Below, piece by piece: positions 26,319-36,674 of a stretch of 64,000 bases of DNA. The DNA comes from Salinicoccus sp. RF5 (lineage in GTDB: Bacteria > Bacillota > Bacilli > Staphylococcales > Salinicoccaceae). Under the pieces are notes generated by a model. That model was not told the origin of the DNA. It did no database searches and was given only the letters and a program-made list of their open reading frames with translations. Each line of letters opens with the position of its first letter. Position 1 is the stretch's first letter. Both the position numbers and the translations under genes were made by a program. The DNA lies in the NCBI RefSeq assembly GCF_020786625.1, contig NZ_JAJGRC010000001.1, positions 1,240,001-1,304,000 of the forward strand. The letters run 5' to 3'.

Positions 26319-27998
26319 TTATTCATTGAGGGTGGTTTCACGAAGGTCAAAGATATTATAGCTGTCGATATCAATTCCCTCCACGTTGTTATTGTAGGCA
26401 TTCAGGTTCTCAGAGTGACGTACGAAGATTGCCGGCGCTTCGTCTACAAGCAGCTGCTGCGCTTCTACATATAGCTGCTCACGGGCATCCTGGTCGGATT
26501 CACGCTTTCCTTCATCCAGCAATGCATCGAGCTCATCGTTCTCGAAGAAGGACCGATTTCCTGGATCCCCGACCATGTCAGAATGGAATAATGGAGAGAT
26601 GCCGTTATCCGGGTCCCCTGTTGAGTTGGACCAGCCGAGGATGAACATGTCATGTTCGCCGTTGCCCGTCATCTCGAGGTACGCTCCCCACTCCACTTGT
26701 TCAATATTTACGTTGATGTTGAGCTCGCCCAGTGATTCCTGGAGCCATACAGCCATGTCCACACGTTCTGGGTTATCATCGTTGACCATCAGATTGACAT
26801 CGAATCCATCCTCATATCCTGCCTCTGCAAGCAGTTCCCTTGCCTCATCCATATCGTAGCCCAGACCTTCGATATCCTCACTGTGACCCATTACGCCAGG
26901 CGCAAGTGGACCGACTGCCGGTGTACCGGAGTCATTATAGACACCAGAAAGGACAGCCTCTTTATCGAAGGCATGAGTGATTGCACGCCTTACCTGCGGA
27001 TCATCGAACGGTTCCTTTTGGGTATTGAAACCGATGTAGTCGATGGAAACCGAATCCGTGCGCTCAAGCGTCACTTCTTCATTGCCTTCTACACGGTCGA
27101 TGTTGCTGGACTCGACCTGTGCAATGAAGTCCGAGTCACCTGTTTCCAGTTCTGCGAGCCTGGATCCCGTTTCGGAAACAACCTTGAAGGTGGCCGAATC
27201 GATTGTCGGCGCGCCATTCCAGTAATCTTCATAGGCAGTCAGTTCGGTTTTCTCACCCGGGTTCCTGCTTTCAAACTGGAGGTAGTTGGAGCCGACAGGA
27301 TTCTGCTCGACCATGGTACCCATGGCACCCCCGATTTCATTCGCAGCTTCCTCATGCTCTTCTCCGCCTGCTCCCCGGAGTTCATAGTACTCTTCCAGAG
27401 TCATATCGAGTCCTGCTTCGTCCAGCGCATTCTGATAGTCTTCATCGATGAGGTCTTTACTGATCATCTTGCCGGCGCCATGCGTCAAGTTGTTGAGCAG
27501 TGGAGAGAAAGGGAATTCTGTGACGAGTTCGACCGTATAGTCATCCACTACATTCACTTCAGTCACCATTTCAAGCAGGAAGGACCTCGGGGAAGCCATT
27601 GCCGGATCCAACAGCCGCTCGATGTTCGCCTTCACAACTTCAGCGTTGAATTCACTGCCATCATGGAAAGTGACACCCTCCTGCAGGGTGAACTGCCATG
27701 TAGTATCATCGATCTGTTCCCATTCGGAAGCCAGTACCGGTTCTATTTCAAAGTTTTCATCCTGTGTCACAAGTCCTTCATATATTGTATCCCGGACCTG
27801 CTCAGATGGTACATCGTTGCTGCCATGCGGATCCATGGACACAGCATCACTCGGGAAGGCCAGCACCATGTCGCCGCCCCCATTTGAGGACGACTCCCCT
27901 TCAGCGCTACCTTCCGGCTCCACCTCGCTGTCATCCGTACAGGCTGCCAGTACGAGTACAAACACACTGAGCAGCATCAATCGCCAAAAATTCTTCAT
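26319..27998 (-). CDS. Peptide-type ABC transporter substrate-binding lipoprotein (family 5), copy 2
   Basis: The ATG at 27998 follows GAGGAGGAG and gives 559 residues with lipobox LAAC (C20). It matches copy 1 block by block, for example GVTFHDGSEFNAEVVKANIERL, AYLEMTGNGEHDMFILGWS and LFHSDMVGDPGNRSFFEN. It is the copy nearest the permease operon, reads divergently from it, and shares the intergenic region with the CodY-like boxes. Two binding proteins probably give one transporter different substrates; that is inference. Confidence 0.92.
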   Translation of the reverse strand: MKNFWRLMLLSVFVLVLAACTDDSEVEPEGSAEGESSSNGGGDMVLAFPSDAVSMDPHGSNDVPSEQVRDTIYEGLVTQDENFEIEPVLASEWEQIDDTTWQFTLQEGVTFHDGSEFNAEVVKANIERLLDPAMASPRSFLLEMVTEVNVVDDYTVELVTEFPFSPLLNNLTHGAGKMISKDLIDEDYQNALDEAGLDMTLEEYYELRGAGGEEHEEAANEIGGAMGTMVEQNPVGSNYLQFESRNPGEKTELTAYEDYWNGAPTIDSATFKVVSETGSRLAELETGDSDFIAQVESSNIDRVEGNEEVTLERTDSVSIDYIGFNTQKEPFDDPQVRRAITHAFDKEAVLSGVYNDSGTPAVGPLAPGVMGHSEDIEGLGYDMDEARELLAEAGYEDGFDVNLMVNDDNPERVDMAVWLQESLGELNINVNIEQVEWGAYLEMTGNGEHDMFILGWSNSTGDPDNGISPLFHSDMVGDPGNRSFFENDELDALLDEGKRESDQDAREQLYVEAQQLLVDEAPAIFVRHSENLNAYNNNVEGIDIDSYNIFDLRETTLNE

Positions 27999-28095
27999 CC
28001 TACTCCTCCTCTGAAAAATCTCTCCCATCCAAATATGTAAGACTTTTTTTGGGGTAAACCTATTTTATATCACCATAAGATTTCTTTCAATAACG

Positions 28096-28110
28096 AATAT
28101 TCTGAACTTT
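28096..28110. promoter_or_regulatory. Weaker CodY-like box
   Basis: AATATTCTGAACTTT matches the CodY consensus AATTTTCWGAAAATT at 12 of 15 positions. It lies 98 bases upstream of the second binding-protein gene. Confidence 0.4.
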
Positions 28111-28284
28111 AGTAGTCATATGCTCTCTCAAATATAGAATCCAGCCCAAAAAATGTTTGAACTCGAAGTTACTGGAATTTTATAATTGATTGAATATACT
28201 GAATTTTTGACAGTTACACTAAATATACATATTTCTTCCATAAACTTAAATACTTATTACATAATTTAAATTGTTTTATTACAC

Positions 28285-28299
28285 AATTTTAAGAAAATT
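28285..28299. promoter_or_regulatory. CodY box upstream of the permease operon
   Basis: AATTTTAAGAAAATT matches the CodY consensus AATTTTCWGAAAATT at 14 of 15 positions. CodY represses peptide-transport genes when branched-chain amino acids and GTP are plentiful, which suits a transporter of this type. Confidence 0.65.
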
Positions 28300-28434
28300 T
28301 CTTAAGAAATATGTGAAAGCCCTTTCATTATTTTAGAGAAAATATTGAAAAATCCACCTTATGACTGTATCATTATAAGAAGCAATTCAAGGATTTGTCA
28401 TAAAATTCAATCAGAATTATTAGGAGGTCAATTC

Positions 28435-29343
28435 ATGGCAGTTGCATCCAAAGAAAGAATCCGGGACACCAAACCGGTCAATCCACGGGTTAAAAGCATG
28501 AAGGATTTCTATAAGCGCCTGAAGAAGAATAAATCGGCCCTTACAGGCTTCTATATACTATTGTTCTTCTTCCTTGTATCGATTTTTGGTGCAATCGATG
28601 CAAACTATGGTCTTACAGGAATCAGTTCAAATGCAACCAGTCTGACAGAAAAGTTGGAAGGTCCTTCAGCCGCGCATTGGTTCGGTACAGATCACCTCGG
28701 CAGGGATATTTTCATCAGAATAATACACGGTATGTACATAACATTAGGGGTAGGGTTTGCAGCAACTTTCCTTGCCGGCCTTGTGGGTGTGCCACTTGGG
28801 ATTCTCGCCGGCTACTATGGCGGCTGGCTTGATACCATCATCATGAGACTCATGGATGTCCTGCTCGCTTTCCCGGGTATCCTGCTTGCGCTTGCTATCG
28901 TCAGCGTACTTGGTGGCAGCACAATCAACGTGACCATCGCCATCGCCATCGGCGCCGTTCCACAGTTTGCACGGATTGTAAGAGGATCCACATTGACGAC
29001 AAAGAAACTGGAATATGTGGATGCGATACGTGCCCTCGGTGCACGTGACGGCAAGATCATCTTCCAGCACATACTGCCGAACATCATGTCGCCGATCATC
29101 GTAAATACTACTCTCTTCATCGCTACAGCAATCCTTTCAGCAGCAGGCCTTTCATTCCTCGGCCTTGGCGTACAGCCGCCGACACCTGAATGGGGTGCCA
29201 TGCTCAATGACGGAAGAAACTATATGTACCAGGCAGGACACATCACATTCTTCCCTGGCATGATGATCGTCATCGTTGTACTTGCATTCAACTTATTCGG
29301 AGACGGATTGAGAGATGCACTCGATCCGAAATTCAAGAAATAG
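28435..29343 (+). CDS. oppC: Peptide ABC transporter permease, OppC/DppC family
   Basis: The ATG at 28435, seven bases after AGGAGG, gives 302 residues. An N-terminal cytoplasmic segment of basic residues precedes the first membrane helix (about 37-57), then five more helices. The transporter motif YVDAIRALGARDGKIIFQHILPN (EAA loop) contacts the ATPase, and GTDHLGRDIF is the OppC family signature. It is the first gene of a four-gene operon and lies 10 bases before oppB. Confidence 0.93.
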   Translation: MAVASKERIRDTKPVNPRVKSMKDFYKRLKKNKSALTGFYILLFFFLVSIFGAIDANYGLTGISSNATSLTEKLEGPSAAHWFGTDHLGRDIFIRIIHGMYITLGVGFAATFLAGLVGVPLGILAGYYGGWLDTIIMRLMDVLLAFPGILLALAIVSVLGGSTINVTIAIAIGAVPQFARIVRGSTLTTKKLEYVDAIRALGARDGKIIFQHILPNIMSPIIVNTTLFIATAILSAAGLSFLGLGVQPPTPEWGAMLNDGRNYMYQAGHITFFPGMMIVIVVLAFNLFGDGLRDALDPKFKK

Positions 29344-29353
29344 GAGGCATCAT

Positions 29354-30274
29354 ATGACTACATTCATTATTCGTAGGCTGTTGCAGGCCATCCCCGTTCT
29401 CATCGGGGTCACAATTCTCGTGTTCAGTCTGATGCACCTTACTCCGGGTAACCCAGCGGTTATTATGGCAGGAGAAAGTGCGCCTCAGGCGACAGTACAG
29501 GCAATTGAAGAACGTTTGGGTCTGAACGATCCGCTTCACATACAATATTTCAACTTCCTGGGCAATGCCCTGCAACTGGATCTTGGTACGTCCATCCGGG
29601 ACAACATCCCGGTATTCGACCATGTCCAGTCAAGATTCCTGATCACATTGGAACTTTCAGTATACTCAATGATTTTTGCGATAGTGCTTGGACTTCTGGC
29701 AGGCATCATCTCAGCAGTGCGCCAGTACACATTCTCTGATGTTGCCATCATGATTGTTGCCCTGTTCGGACTGTCCATGCCGAACTTCTGGCTCGGCCTC
29801 ATGCTCATCCAGTGGTTCGCCATTAACTTGGGATGGTTTGCGCCGACAGGCTGGGGGGATGCCGACCAGATTGTTCTGCCGGTCATCGCACTCGGTACAG
29901 CCGGTGCCGCAATCATTGCCAGGATGACACGGAGCAGTATGCTCGATGTCATTTCACAGGACTACATCCGTACTGCCAGGGCAAAAGGGGTCAAGGAACG
30001 TGTAGTCATATTCAGACATGCGCTCAAAAATGCTATGATCCCCGTCGTGACTGTAATCGGTCTCCAGTTCGGCTACTTCCTTGCCGGTTCGGTGCTCACC
30101 GAGAGTGTATTCGCGATCAACGGCCTTGGCCGCCTGATCATCGACTCCATTCTGCAGCGTGACTTCCCGGTTGTACAAGGCGCCATCCTGGTCATTGCCG
30201 TCACATTCGTTCTTGTAAATCTGGCAGTCGATATTTCCTACAGGTTCCTGAACAAACGGATCGACCTAAACTAA
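29354..30274 (+). CDS. oppB: Peptide ABC transporter permease, OppB/DppB family
   Basis: The ATG at 29354 has AGGAGG six bases upstream and gives 306 residues with six membrane segments. The first helix is preceded by MTTFIIRRLLQAIPVLIG, the classical OppB N-terminus, followed by LTPGNPA. The EAA loop is YIRTARAKGVKERVVIFRHALKN. Together with OppC it forms the transmembrane channel. The order C-B is the reverse of the classical opp arrangement. Confidence 0.93.
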   Translation: MTTFIIRRLLQAIPVLIGVTILVFSLMHLTPGNPAVIMAGESAPQATVQAIEERLGLNDPLHIQYFNFLGNALQLDLGTSIRDNIPVFDHVQSRFLITLELSVYSMIFAIVLGLLAGIISAVRQYTFSDVAIMIVALFGLSMPNFWLGLMLIQWFAINLGWFAPTGWGDADQIVLPVIALGTAGAAIIARMTRSSMLDVISQDYIRTARAKGVKERVVIFRHALKNAMIPVVTVIGLQFGYFLAGSVLTESVFAINGLGRLIIDSILQRDFPVVQGAILVIAVTFVLVNLAVDISYRFLNKRIDLN

Positions 30275-30290
30275 GTTAGGAGTGACACAT

Positions 30291-31284
<994 letters not shown>

Positions 31285-31307
<23 letters not shown>

Positions 31308-32385
31308 AGTAGAGAACCTTAAACAATATTTTCCAATCAAAGGCGGACTCTTGGGGCGCACAGTAAACAACGTCAAGGCGGTCGACGATATCTCCTTCAC
31401 CATCGGCAGGGGCGAAACGGTCTCCGTAGTTGGTGAATCCGGCTGTGGAAAATCCACTACAGGACGTGCTATCCTGAGGCTTGATGAACCGACTGAAGGG
31501 AACATCGAGTTCGATGGCAAGGATGTACTCGGCAAGAGTGCTTCTGAAATGCGCAGCATGAGAAGCGAAATGCAGATCATCTTCCAGGATCCATATGCTT
31601 CCCTGAACCCCCGCAAGACTGTCCGCCAGACGCTCAACGAAGCCATGGACATCCATAACATCGTTCCAAAGAAGGAACGCAACGACCGCATCACCGAGCT
31701 TATGGAGACGGTCGGTCTGCAAAAGCACCAGATCGACCGCTTCCCCCACGAGTTCTCCGGCGGCCAGAGGCAGCGTATCGGCATCGCCCGTGCACTGTCG
31801 GTCAATCCGAAACTCATCATCTGTGATGAAGCAGTCAGTGCCCTTGATGTATCCATCCAGGCACAGGTTCTGAACCTGCTCAAACGTCTGCAGCGTGAGA
31901 TGGGTCTGACATATCTCTTCATCGCCCATGACCTTGGGGTCGTACGCCACATATCAGACCGCATCATCGTCATGTACCTCGGCAAGATCGTCGAGATCGG
32001 TGATACGAAGAGCATTTTCGAGAATCCACAGCACCCTTATACGAAAGCCCTGCTTTCTGCGATACCGGTGCCGGATCCGAAGAAGAAGTCGGAACGGATC
32101 TTCCTGCGCGGAGACGTCCCTTCCCCGATCGATCCGCCGACAGGCTGCCGCTTCCACACAAGGTGTCCTTTCGCCACGGACAAGTGCCGTGACGTGGTAC
32201 CGGAACTGGAAGAGAAGGATGAAATCTACAAAGGCAAGCACAGCGTGGCCTGCCACTACGCACTGGATATCCAGCAGGGCAAGCATAAACCGAAATACAA
32301 TATGACGGATGTGCGTAAAAATCTGGATGAAGAAGGTACAGATAACCAGAGTGCTGAAAAAGAAGTAGAAAAAGCACAGAAATAA
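31285..32385 (+). CDS. oppF: Peptide ABC transporter ATPase, OppF/DppF family
   Basis: The 366-residue ATPase has Walker A GESGCGKST, signature FSGGQRQRIGIARAL and Walker B LIICDEAVSALD, and the C-terminal CRFHTRCPFATDKC extension. The last 35 residues are a charged, probably disordered tail (rich in lysine and glutamate) longer than usual. It completes the transporter with OppD. A strong terminator begins at its stop codon. Confidence 0.94.
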
Positions 32386-32418
32386 AATAAAGCTCCCTCG
32401 CATGAGGGAGCTTTATTT
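32385..32418. terminator. Bidirectional terminator after oppF
   Basis: AAATAAAGCTCCCTC and GAGGGAGCTTTATTT pair perfectly over 15 bases around GCAT. It serves oppF and the convergent DUF456 gene. Confidence 0.9.
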
Positions 32419-32422
32419 ATGT

Positions 32423-32908
32423 CTAGAACACGAGTGCATCAAGCAGGAACCATACCACCATCAGCACATAGACGACTGCATTGAATACGGCACTTGATAC
32501 GAAGGCAAGCAATGAACCGACGGATGCCTTCAATGCCTGGTTGAAGTCCTTTGAATTCAATGCTTCTACAATCAGGACCAGTACAAAAGGCACGAAGATG
32601 ATGCCAAATGGTGGATATAGGAACATCCCGATGACCACCCCGACGATTGCGGCATACTCACCGCGCTTGGTACCCCCATATCTTTTTACGAAATAGCTGT
32701 TTGCGATGAAGTCGCTGAAAAGCACCAGCACCGTCAGGACGAATATGATGATCCAGAACATCCATGACAAGGTTTCACTGTTGAGTGCAAAGTGGTAGAC
32801 GAGAAAACCGATCCAGAACATCAATACGGATGGAACGACTGGAAAGACCAGCCCCAAAAATCCGATGATGAACGAAGCGATGACAATGAGCCACCATATG
32901 ATTTCCAT
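32423..32908 (-). CDS. DUF456 family membrane protein
   Basis: The 161-residue protein has about four to five membrane segments and the DUF456 pattern GFLGLVFPVVPSVLMFW near the N-terminus and YGGTKRGEYAAIVG in the central loop, followed by a glycine-rich helix. Function of the family is unknown. Its start codon shares a base with the stop of the MFS gene upstream (TAATG), so the two are translationally coupled. Confidence 0.88.
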   Translation of the reverse strand: MEIIWWLIVIASFIIGFLGLVFPVVPSVLMFWIGFLVYHFALNSETLSWMFWIIIFVLTVLVLFSDFIANSYFVKRYGGTKRGEYAAIVGVVIGMFLYPPFGIIFVPFVLVLIVEALNSKDFNQALKASVGSLLAFVSSAVFNAVVYVLMVVWFLLDALVF

Positions 32909-34125
32909 TATATTTCCCCTTTCCTGATTTCACTTCTAGTAAAGAAGAACAGTATGAACGCTAGGAATACGAACATTCCCGATACAAAGAATGAGTACTC
33001 CAATCCTACAACATCACTGGCCATTCCACCAAGCAGGTTGCCCAGAAGCTGGCCGATGATCATCGCATTGGCGAAAAGCGTCGATGCATATCCCGGGAAA
33101 TCCGGAAGCAAATCCTGGAAATAGCTGATGCCGAGCCCGAGCAGGACCGCGAGGAATATCGCCAGGGGCACCTGGCCGATCACCATTGCTGTGAAATCAT
33201 TGAAGATGCCGATCGACATGAAATAGAGGCTGCCGAGAAAAGCGCCGAGAATCAACAGAGACTTGGAGCTGACCCTGCCTGCAATCATCCCCATGAAAAT
33301 CATGAAGGGCACTTCAAGGCCGGCACAGAGACTCGACAGTATTCCTACACCGCGCTCCCCTTCCTCAAGGTATTGCGTCACATAGAGCGGCATGTTGAGG
33401 AGGTACATCCATTGTCCCACATGCAGCATCGTAAATGCTATGAATGGAAGCAGCAGCGCAGGTGTCCTGAGCAGGTTGGGCGCAATCTTCTCCTCATAGC
33501 TTTTTATATCAACGGCGCTCTGGGGAACGACCTTCTTGTCTGCGGGACGGATCAGGAAGGACAGTCCCAGGACAAGTATGAACATGATGACAGTACCCGT
33601 AAACAGGCCGTTGAAACCATAGATTCCGATCAGCACAGAGCCGATCAGTGGGCCGAACAGGAAGCCGAAGGAGAACATCGACCTGAGCACGGTATTCGCA
33701 AGGACGGCGATACTCGACCTGTAGGCGTTTATCGATTCGCGTGCTGAAGCATAGAGCTGCGGCATTGCAGGCGCCCCGAGTGAGGCGAACAGTATATATG
33801 AGAGGGCCAGGAGCCAGACATTGCCGATGAGAAGATAGCTTGAGAAGGCAATGATCATCATCACTAAGGCGCCGATGATGAGATACTTGCGGTCAAAGGC
33901 CATCCGGTCGCTTTTCCTTCCGATCAAGGTGTTCATCATGAAACTTCCGACGGCCACCGTTGCCATGAACAGGCCGTATATGGCGGTCGGCATGCCGTGT
34001 GTCTCCGTCATGAAGATGACGAGGAAGGGAGCTGTGAGTGAGACGGCCATCCCGAGCAGTGTCATGTTCAGCAGGAAGAGGCGGTAGTTCTGGATGTAAA
34101 AGAGTTCTCGCATTGTCTTAACCAT
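32908..34125 (-). CDS. MFS transporter, sugar-efflux (SET) type
   Basis: The 405-residue protein has 12 predicted membrane segments. Features such as FMMNTLIGRKSDRMAFDRKYLI (MFS motif A region) and MLHVGQWMYLLNMPLYVTQ resemble sugar efflux transporters of the SET family. The start is uncertain: neither ATG 34125 nor ATG 34113 has a good ribosome site. It follows the LysR gene by 21 bases and precedes DUF456, forming a LysR-MFS-DUF456 unit. Substrate is unknown. Confidence 0.82.
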   Translation of the reverse strand: MVKTMRELFYIQNYRLFLLNMTLLGMAVSLTAPFLVIFMTETHGMPTAIYGLFMATVAVGSFMMNTLIGRKSDRMAFDRKYLIIGALVMMIIAFSSYLLIGNVWLLALSYILFASLGAPAMPQLYASARESINAYRSSIAVLANTVLRSMFSFGFLFGPLIGSVLIGIYGFNGLFTGTVIMFILVLGLSFLIRPADKKVVPQSAVDIKSYEEKIAPNLLRTPALLLPFIAFTMLHVGQWMYLLNMPLYVTQYLEEGERGVGILSSLCAGLEVPFMIFMGMIAGRVSSKSLLILGAFLGSLYFMSIGIFNDFTAMVIGQVPLAIFLAVLLGLGISYFQDLLPDFPGYASTLFANAMIIGQLLGNLLGGMASDVVGLEYSFFVSGMFVFLAFILFFFTRSEIRKGEI

Positions 34126-34146
34126 TCTTTCTATACTTTTTAGTCA

Positions 34147-35004
34147 TTAATTTGCATTGACGAACGTCCGCACCAGTGTCAGGAAGGCTTTGACCTGAGG
34201 CAGTTCGAGCACGCTCCTGTCGAAGGCGATGTACGTATCGCGGGTGATCGGCCGATCTTCGTAGAGCACTTCATCAATATTGAACTGTGTGCTGTCGAAC
34301 CCTTCGACCACTATTTCAGGCAGAACGGTCATGCCGATGCCTTCAAGCAGCAGCGCGCGGCATGTGGCAATCTGATCCACCTTTATCTGGGAATCATATT
34401 TGCGGTTGAACCGCCGTTCGAAAAACTGCTCGATTTCACTGATGTATATGGGGTCCGCCTGAAACTCTATGATGGGAAGCTGCTTCTCATCATCGGTCGT
34501 TTTCGGCGTCACCAGATAATGGCGGTCCACAAACAGCAGTTCATTCTGCTTGTTCAGTATCCGGTTTCCCCGCACGATGCATATATGGAAGTCATTCTGC
34601 TCGCTGATGATCTGCTGCGAAGAACCGACCTTGATCTTGATGTTCACATTCGGATAGAGTTTCAGGTACTGGGCCAGTATTTCGGGCAGTATAGTATGGC
34701 CGATCAGTGAGGAGACGCCTATGGAGAGATTTCCCTGTATGGAATTCTGGTTGATGCGTATGTATTCCTTGACCAGCGACTCACGCTCTACGACATTGCG
34801 GGCGTGCTCGATGATCTTCTCCCCTTCCCCGGTTACATACAATTCCTTCTTCGTGCGGACGAATATCTTCACTCCCCACTCATCTTCGATGGATTTCAGA
34901 CGCTGGCTCACAGCCGGCTGGGAAATAAACAGCTTTTCTGCAGCACGCCGCAGGGTCCGCGTCTCATCCAGTGTGACAAGCAGCTTATAATCATCGACTT
35001 TCAT
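34147..35004 (-). CDS. LysR-family transcription regulator
   Basis: The 285-residue protein has an N-terminal winged helix-turn-helix (TRTLRRAAEKLFISQPAVSQRLKSIE, residues about 16-41) and a LysR substrate-binding domain. It resembles CysB/YwbI-like regulators only generally. Because the efflux gene follows on the same strand, rather than lying divergent as is usual for LysR targets, it may control its own operon. Effector unknown. Confidence 0.88.
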   Translation of the reverse strand: MKVDDYKLLVTLDETRTLRRAAEKLFISQPAVSQRLKSIEDEWGVKIFVRTKKELYVTGEGEKIIEHARNVVERESLVKEYIRINQNSIQGNLSIGVSSLIGHTILPEILAQYLKLYPNVNIKIKVGSSQQIISEQNDFHICIVRGNRILNKQNELLFVDRHYLVTPKTTDDEKQLPIIEFQADPIYISEIEQFFERRFNRKYDSQIKVDQIATCRALLLEGIGMTVLPEIVVEGFDSTQFNIDEVLYEDRPITRDTYIAFDRSVLELPQVKAFLTLVRTFVNAN

Positions 35005-35080
35005 TCCAATTCAACACCCTTTCATCAATAAGAAAATCTTATCATAAATAAATAATTCTACAATGCTTGATTTCGAATAA

Positions 35081-35106
35081 GTGTAGCGCAAGTACTCTTT
35101 GGGTAT
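35081..35106 (+). promoter_or_regulatory. SigB-type promoter of the SDR gene
   Basis: GTGTAG, 14 bases, then GGGTAT; the -10 is perfect and the -35 has two changes from GTTTAA. The start codon is 43 bases downstream, like the 41 bases at the perfect SigB promoter at 21327. Confidence 0.65.
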
Positions 35107-35148
35107 ATGCCTATTGATCAAATCATTGTAATGGGAGGCAATACTACT

Positions 35149-36027
35149 ATGAGTGAACAGAACAAGCATGAGAAGATCGATGAAAAAATCGAAGGCTATA
35201 CTCTGGAGCGTCAACCCGGCATCGAGGGTGAGATGGACCCTAAACCGATATTCGAAGACGATGAATACAAAGGCAGCGGCAAACTGAAGGACAAGGTCGC
35301 CATCATAACCGGCGGCGATTCCGGCATCGGCCGTGCGGTTGCGGTCGCCTATGCCAAAGAAGGCGCCAATATGGTCATCGCCTATCTCGATGAGCATGAC
35401 GATGCGGACAAGACGAAGGAAATTGTCGAGTCCTACGGGGTCAAATGTGAAACCTACGCGTTTGATGTCAAAAAGAAAGCCGAATGTGAAAAGCTCGTAA
35501 AGTTCACCATCGACAACTTCGGCAAACTGAATGTGCTGGTCAACCACGCTGGTGTCCAGTATCCGACAGAAGATTTCCTCGATATCGGCGAAGACCAGAT
35601 CAGGGAGACTTTCGAAACAAACATCTACGGCATCATATTCATGTCCCAGGCAGCACTGCCGTATCTGGACAAGGGTGATACCATCGTCAACACAACAAGC
35701 GTCACAGCCTATAGGGGCTCTCCAGGACTCATCGAATATTCCGCAACGAATGGAGCCATCACGTCGTTCACACGCTCACTCGCAGGCAACCTTGCCTCTA
35801 AAGGCATCCGTGTGAACGGGGTTGCTCCTGGTCCGATATATACACCGCTCATCCCTGCGACATTCGATGCAGAGAAAGTCGAACAGCATGGTGGAGACAC
35901 ACCGATGGGACGCCGCGGCCAGCCAAGCGAACTCGCCCCAAGCTATGTGATGCTCGCATCCAACGACTCAAGCTATATGACGGGGCAGATCATCCACGTC
36001 AATGGCGGAGACTTCATGACCACTTAA
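35149..36027 (+). CDS. General-stress short-chain dehydrogenase (YdaD/YhdF type)
   Basis: The ATG at 35149 gives 292 residues; GGGAGG lies 10 bases upstream. A charged N-terminal extension (about 45 residues) precedes the Rossmann fold with TGGDSGIGRA, as in the general stress protein 39 family. NHAG replaces the usual NNAG. The catalytic serine and Y197 are present, but the place of the catalytic lysine is asparagine (N201 in YSATNGA). The SigB-type promoter fits the stress role. Whether N201 is a family variant or means loss of activity is not decided by the sequence. Confidence 0.88.
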   Translation: MSEQNKHEKIDEKIEGYTLERQPGIEGEMDPKPIFEDDEYKGSGKLKDKVAIITGGDSGIGRAVAVAYAKEGANMVIAYLDEHDDADKTKEIVESYGVKCETYAFDVKKKAECEKLVKFTIDNFGKLNVLVNHAGVQYPTEDFLDIGEDQIRETFETNIYGIIFMSQAALPYLDKGDTIVNTTSVTAYRGSPGLIEYSATNGAITSFTRSLAGNLASKGIRVNGVAPGPIYTPLIPATFDAEKVEQHGGDTPMGRRGQPSELAPSYVMLASNDSSYMTGQIIHVNGGDFMTT

Positions 36028-36030
36028 ACA

Positions 36031-36065
36031 AAAACAGTAAGGAGATATTTTCTCCTTACTGTTTT
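36031..36065. terminator. Bidirectional terminator after the stress SDR
   Basis: AAAACAGTAAGGAGA and TCTCCTTACTGTTTT form a 15-base stem with a five-base loop and further T residues. It lies between convergent genes. Confidence 0.9.
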
Positions 36066-36066
36066 T

Positions 36067-36597
36067 TTACTGGTCGATTGTGCGTTTGCAGTGGTCTGCA
36101 AAACGTCTGAAGCAGTCGAAATCCACTTCAATATCCTGCATCAGCTGGTTTGCGGCCACATAGGCATAATCACGTTCCGCTTCAGTGATATGTCCCCTCT
36201 TGAGCGCCCGCTTTATATCTCGTTCATCAACGAGCTCATAGCGGCCGTCGGGCAGAACGAGCACATCGAGATAAATATCCGTCCGCCTGGCGTTGCCAAG
36301 CTCCAGTATATGTTCGATATTGATGTCAAAGTAGTACTGCAGCACCTGGCCCCTGTCATCATACATGACGGTAAGACTGTAGTTCCCATTCTTCGGCATG
36401 ATCTGCAGCCATTTGTAGTGATTATCACATACCCGGACCTTCTTATCCAATATCGGCACCGTTAGCGGAGACCGGACCTTATGGATATCAAGCAGTCCGA
36501 CCAGTATTTCCTCACCTTCATGGTGGATGATTTTTTCCTTGTAGTCAGATCGGAGGAGACGTCTCCATCCTCTCTTATCGAGGTATTTGGTTTTCAT
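36067..36597 (-). CDS. DUF402 family protein (nucleoside phosphatase-like)
   Basis: The ATG at 36597, nine bases after GGAG, gives 176 residues. The sequence matches DUF402 proteins: KVRVCDNHYKWLQ, the YYFDINIEHI strand with acidic residues, and YLDVLVLPDGRYELVDERDI. Characterised members of this fold in Gram-positive bacteria are metal-dependent nucleoside di/triphosphatases. Here the acidic metal-binding residues seem present, but activity is inference. It stands alone between a terminator and the ABC permease gene. Confidence 0.85.
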   Translation of the reverse strand: MKTKYLDKRGWRRLLRSDYKEKIIHHEGEEILVGLLDIHKVRSPLTVPILDKKVRVCDNHYKWLQIMPKNGNYSLTVMYDDRGQVLQYYFDINIEHILELGNARRTDIYLDVLVLPDGRYELVDERDIKRALKRGHITEAERDYAYVAANQLMQDIEVDFDCFRRFADHCKRTIDQ

Positions 36598-36674
36598 CAC
36601 GTTCATCTCCTTCCCCCAATTATACAAAAATCGGGGAAAGAATGTGAAGGAATAAGGATCTTAAATATTACAGG

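Larger units (their letters stand above)
27999..28434. promoter_or_regulatory. 436-base divergent regulatory region of the peptide transporter
   Basis: This is the most AT-rich stretch of the window and has no supported gene. It must hold divergent promoters for the binding protein (minus) and the permease operon (plus). Two CodY-like sites are visible within it, listed separately. I could not fix a single -35/-10 pair with confidence because many TATAAT-like words occur. Confidence 0.6.

Noticed and set aside
26883-27887. 334-codon plus-strand frame
   Set aside because: Antisense to the second binding-protein gene, which has a lipobox and family motifs.
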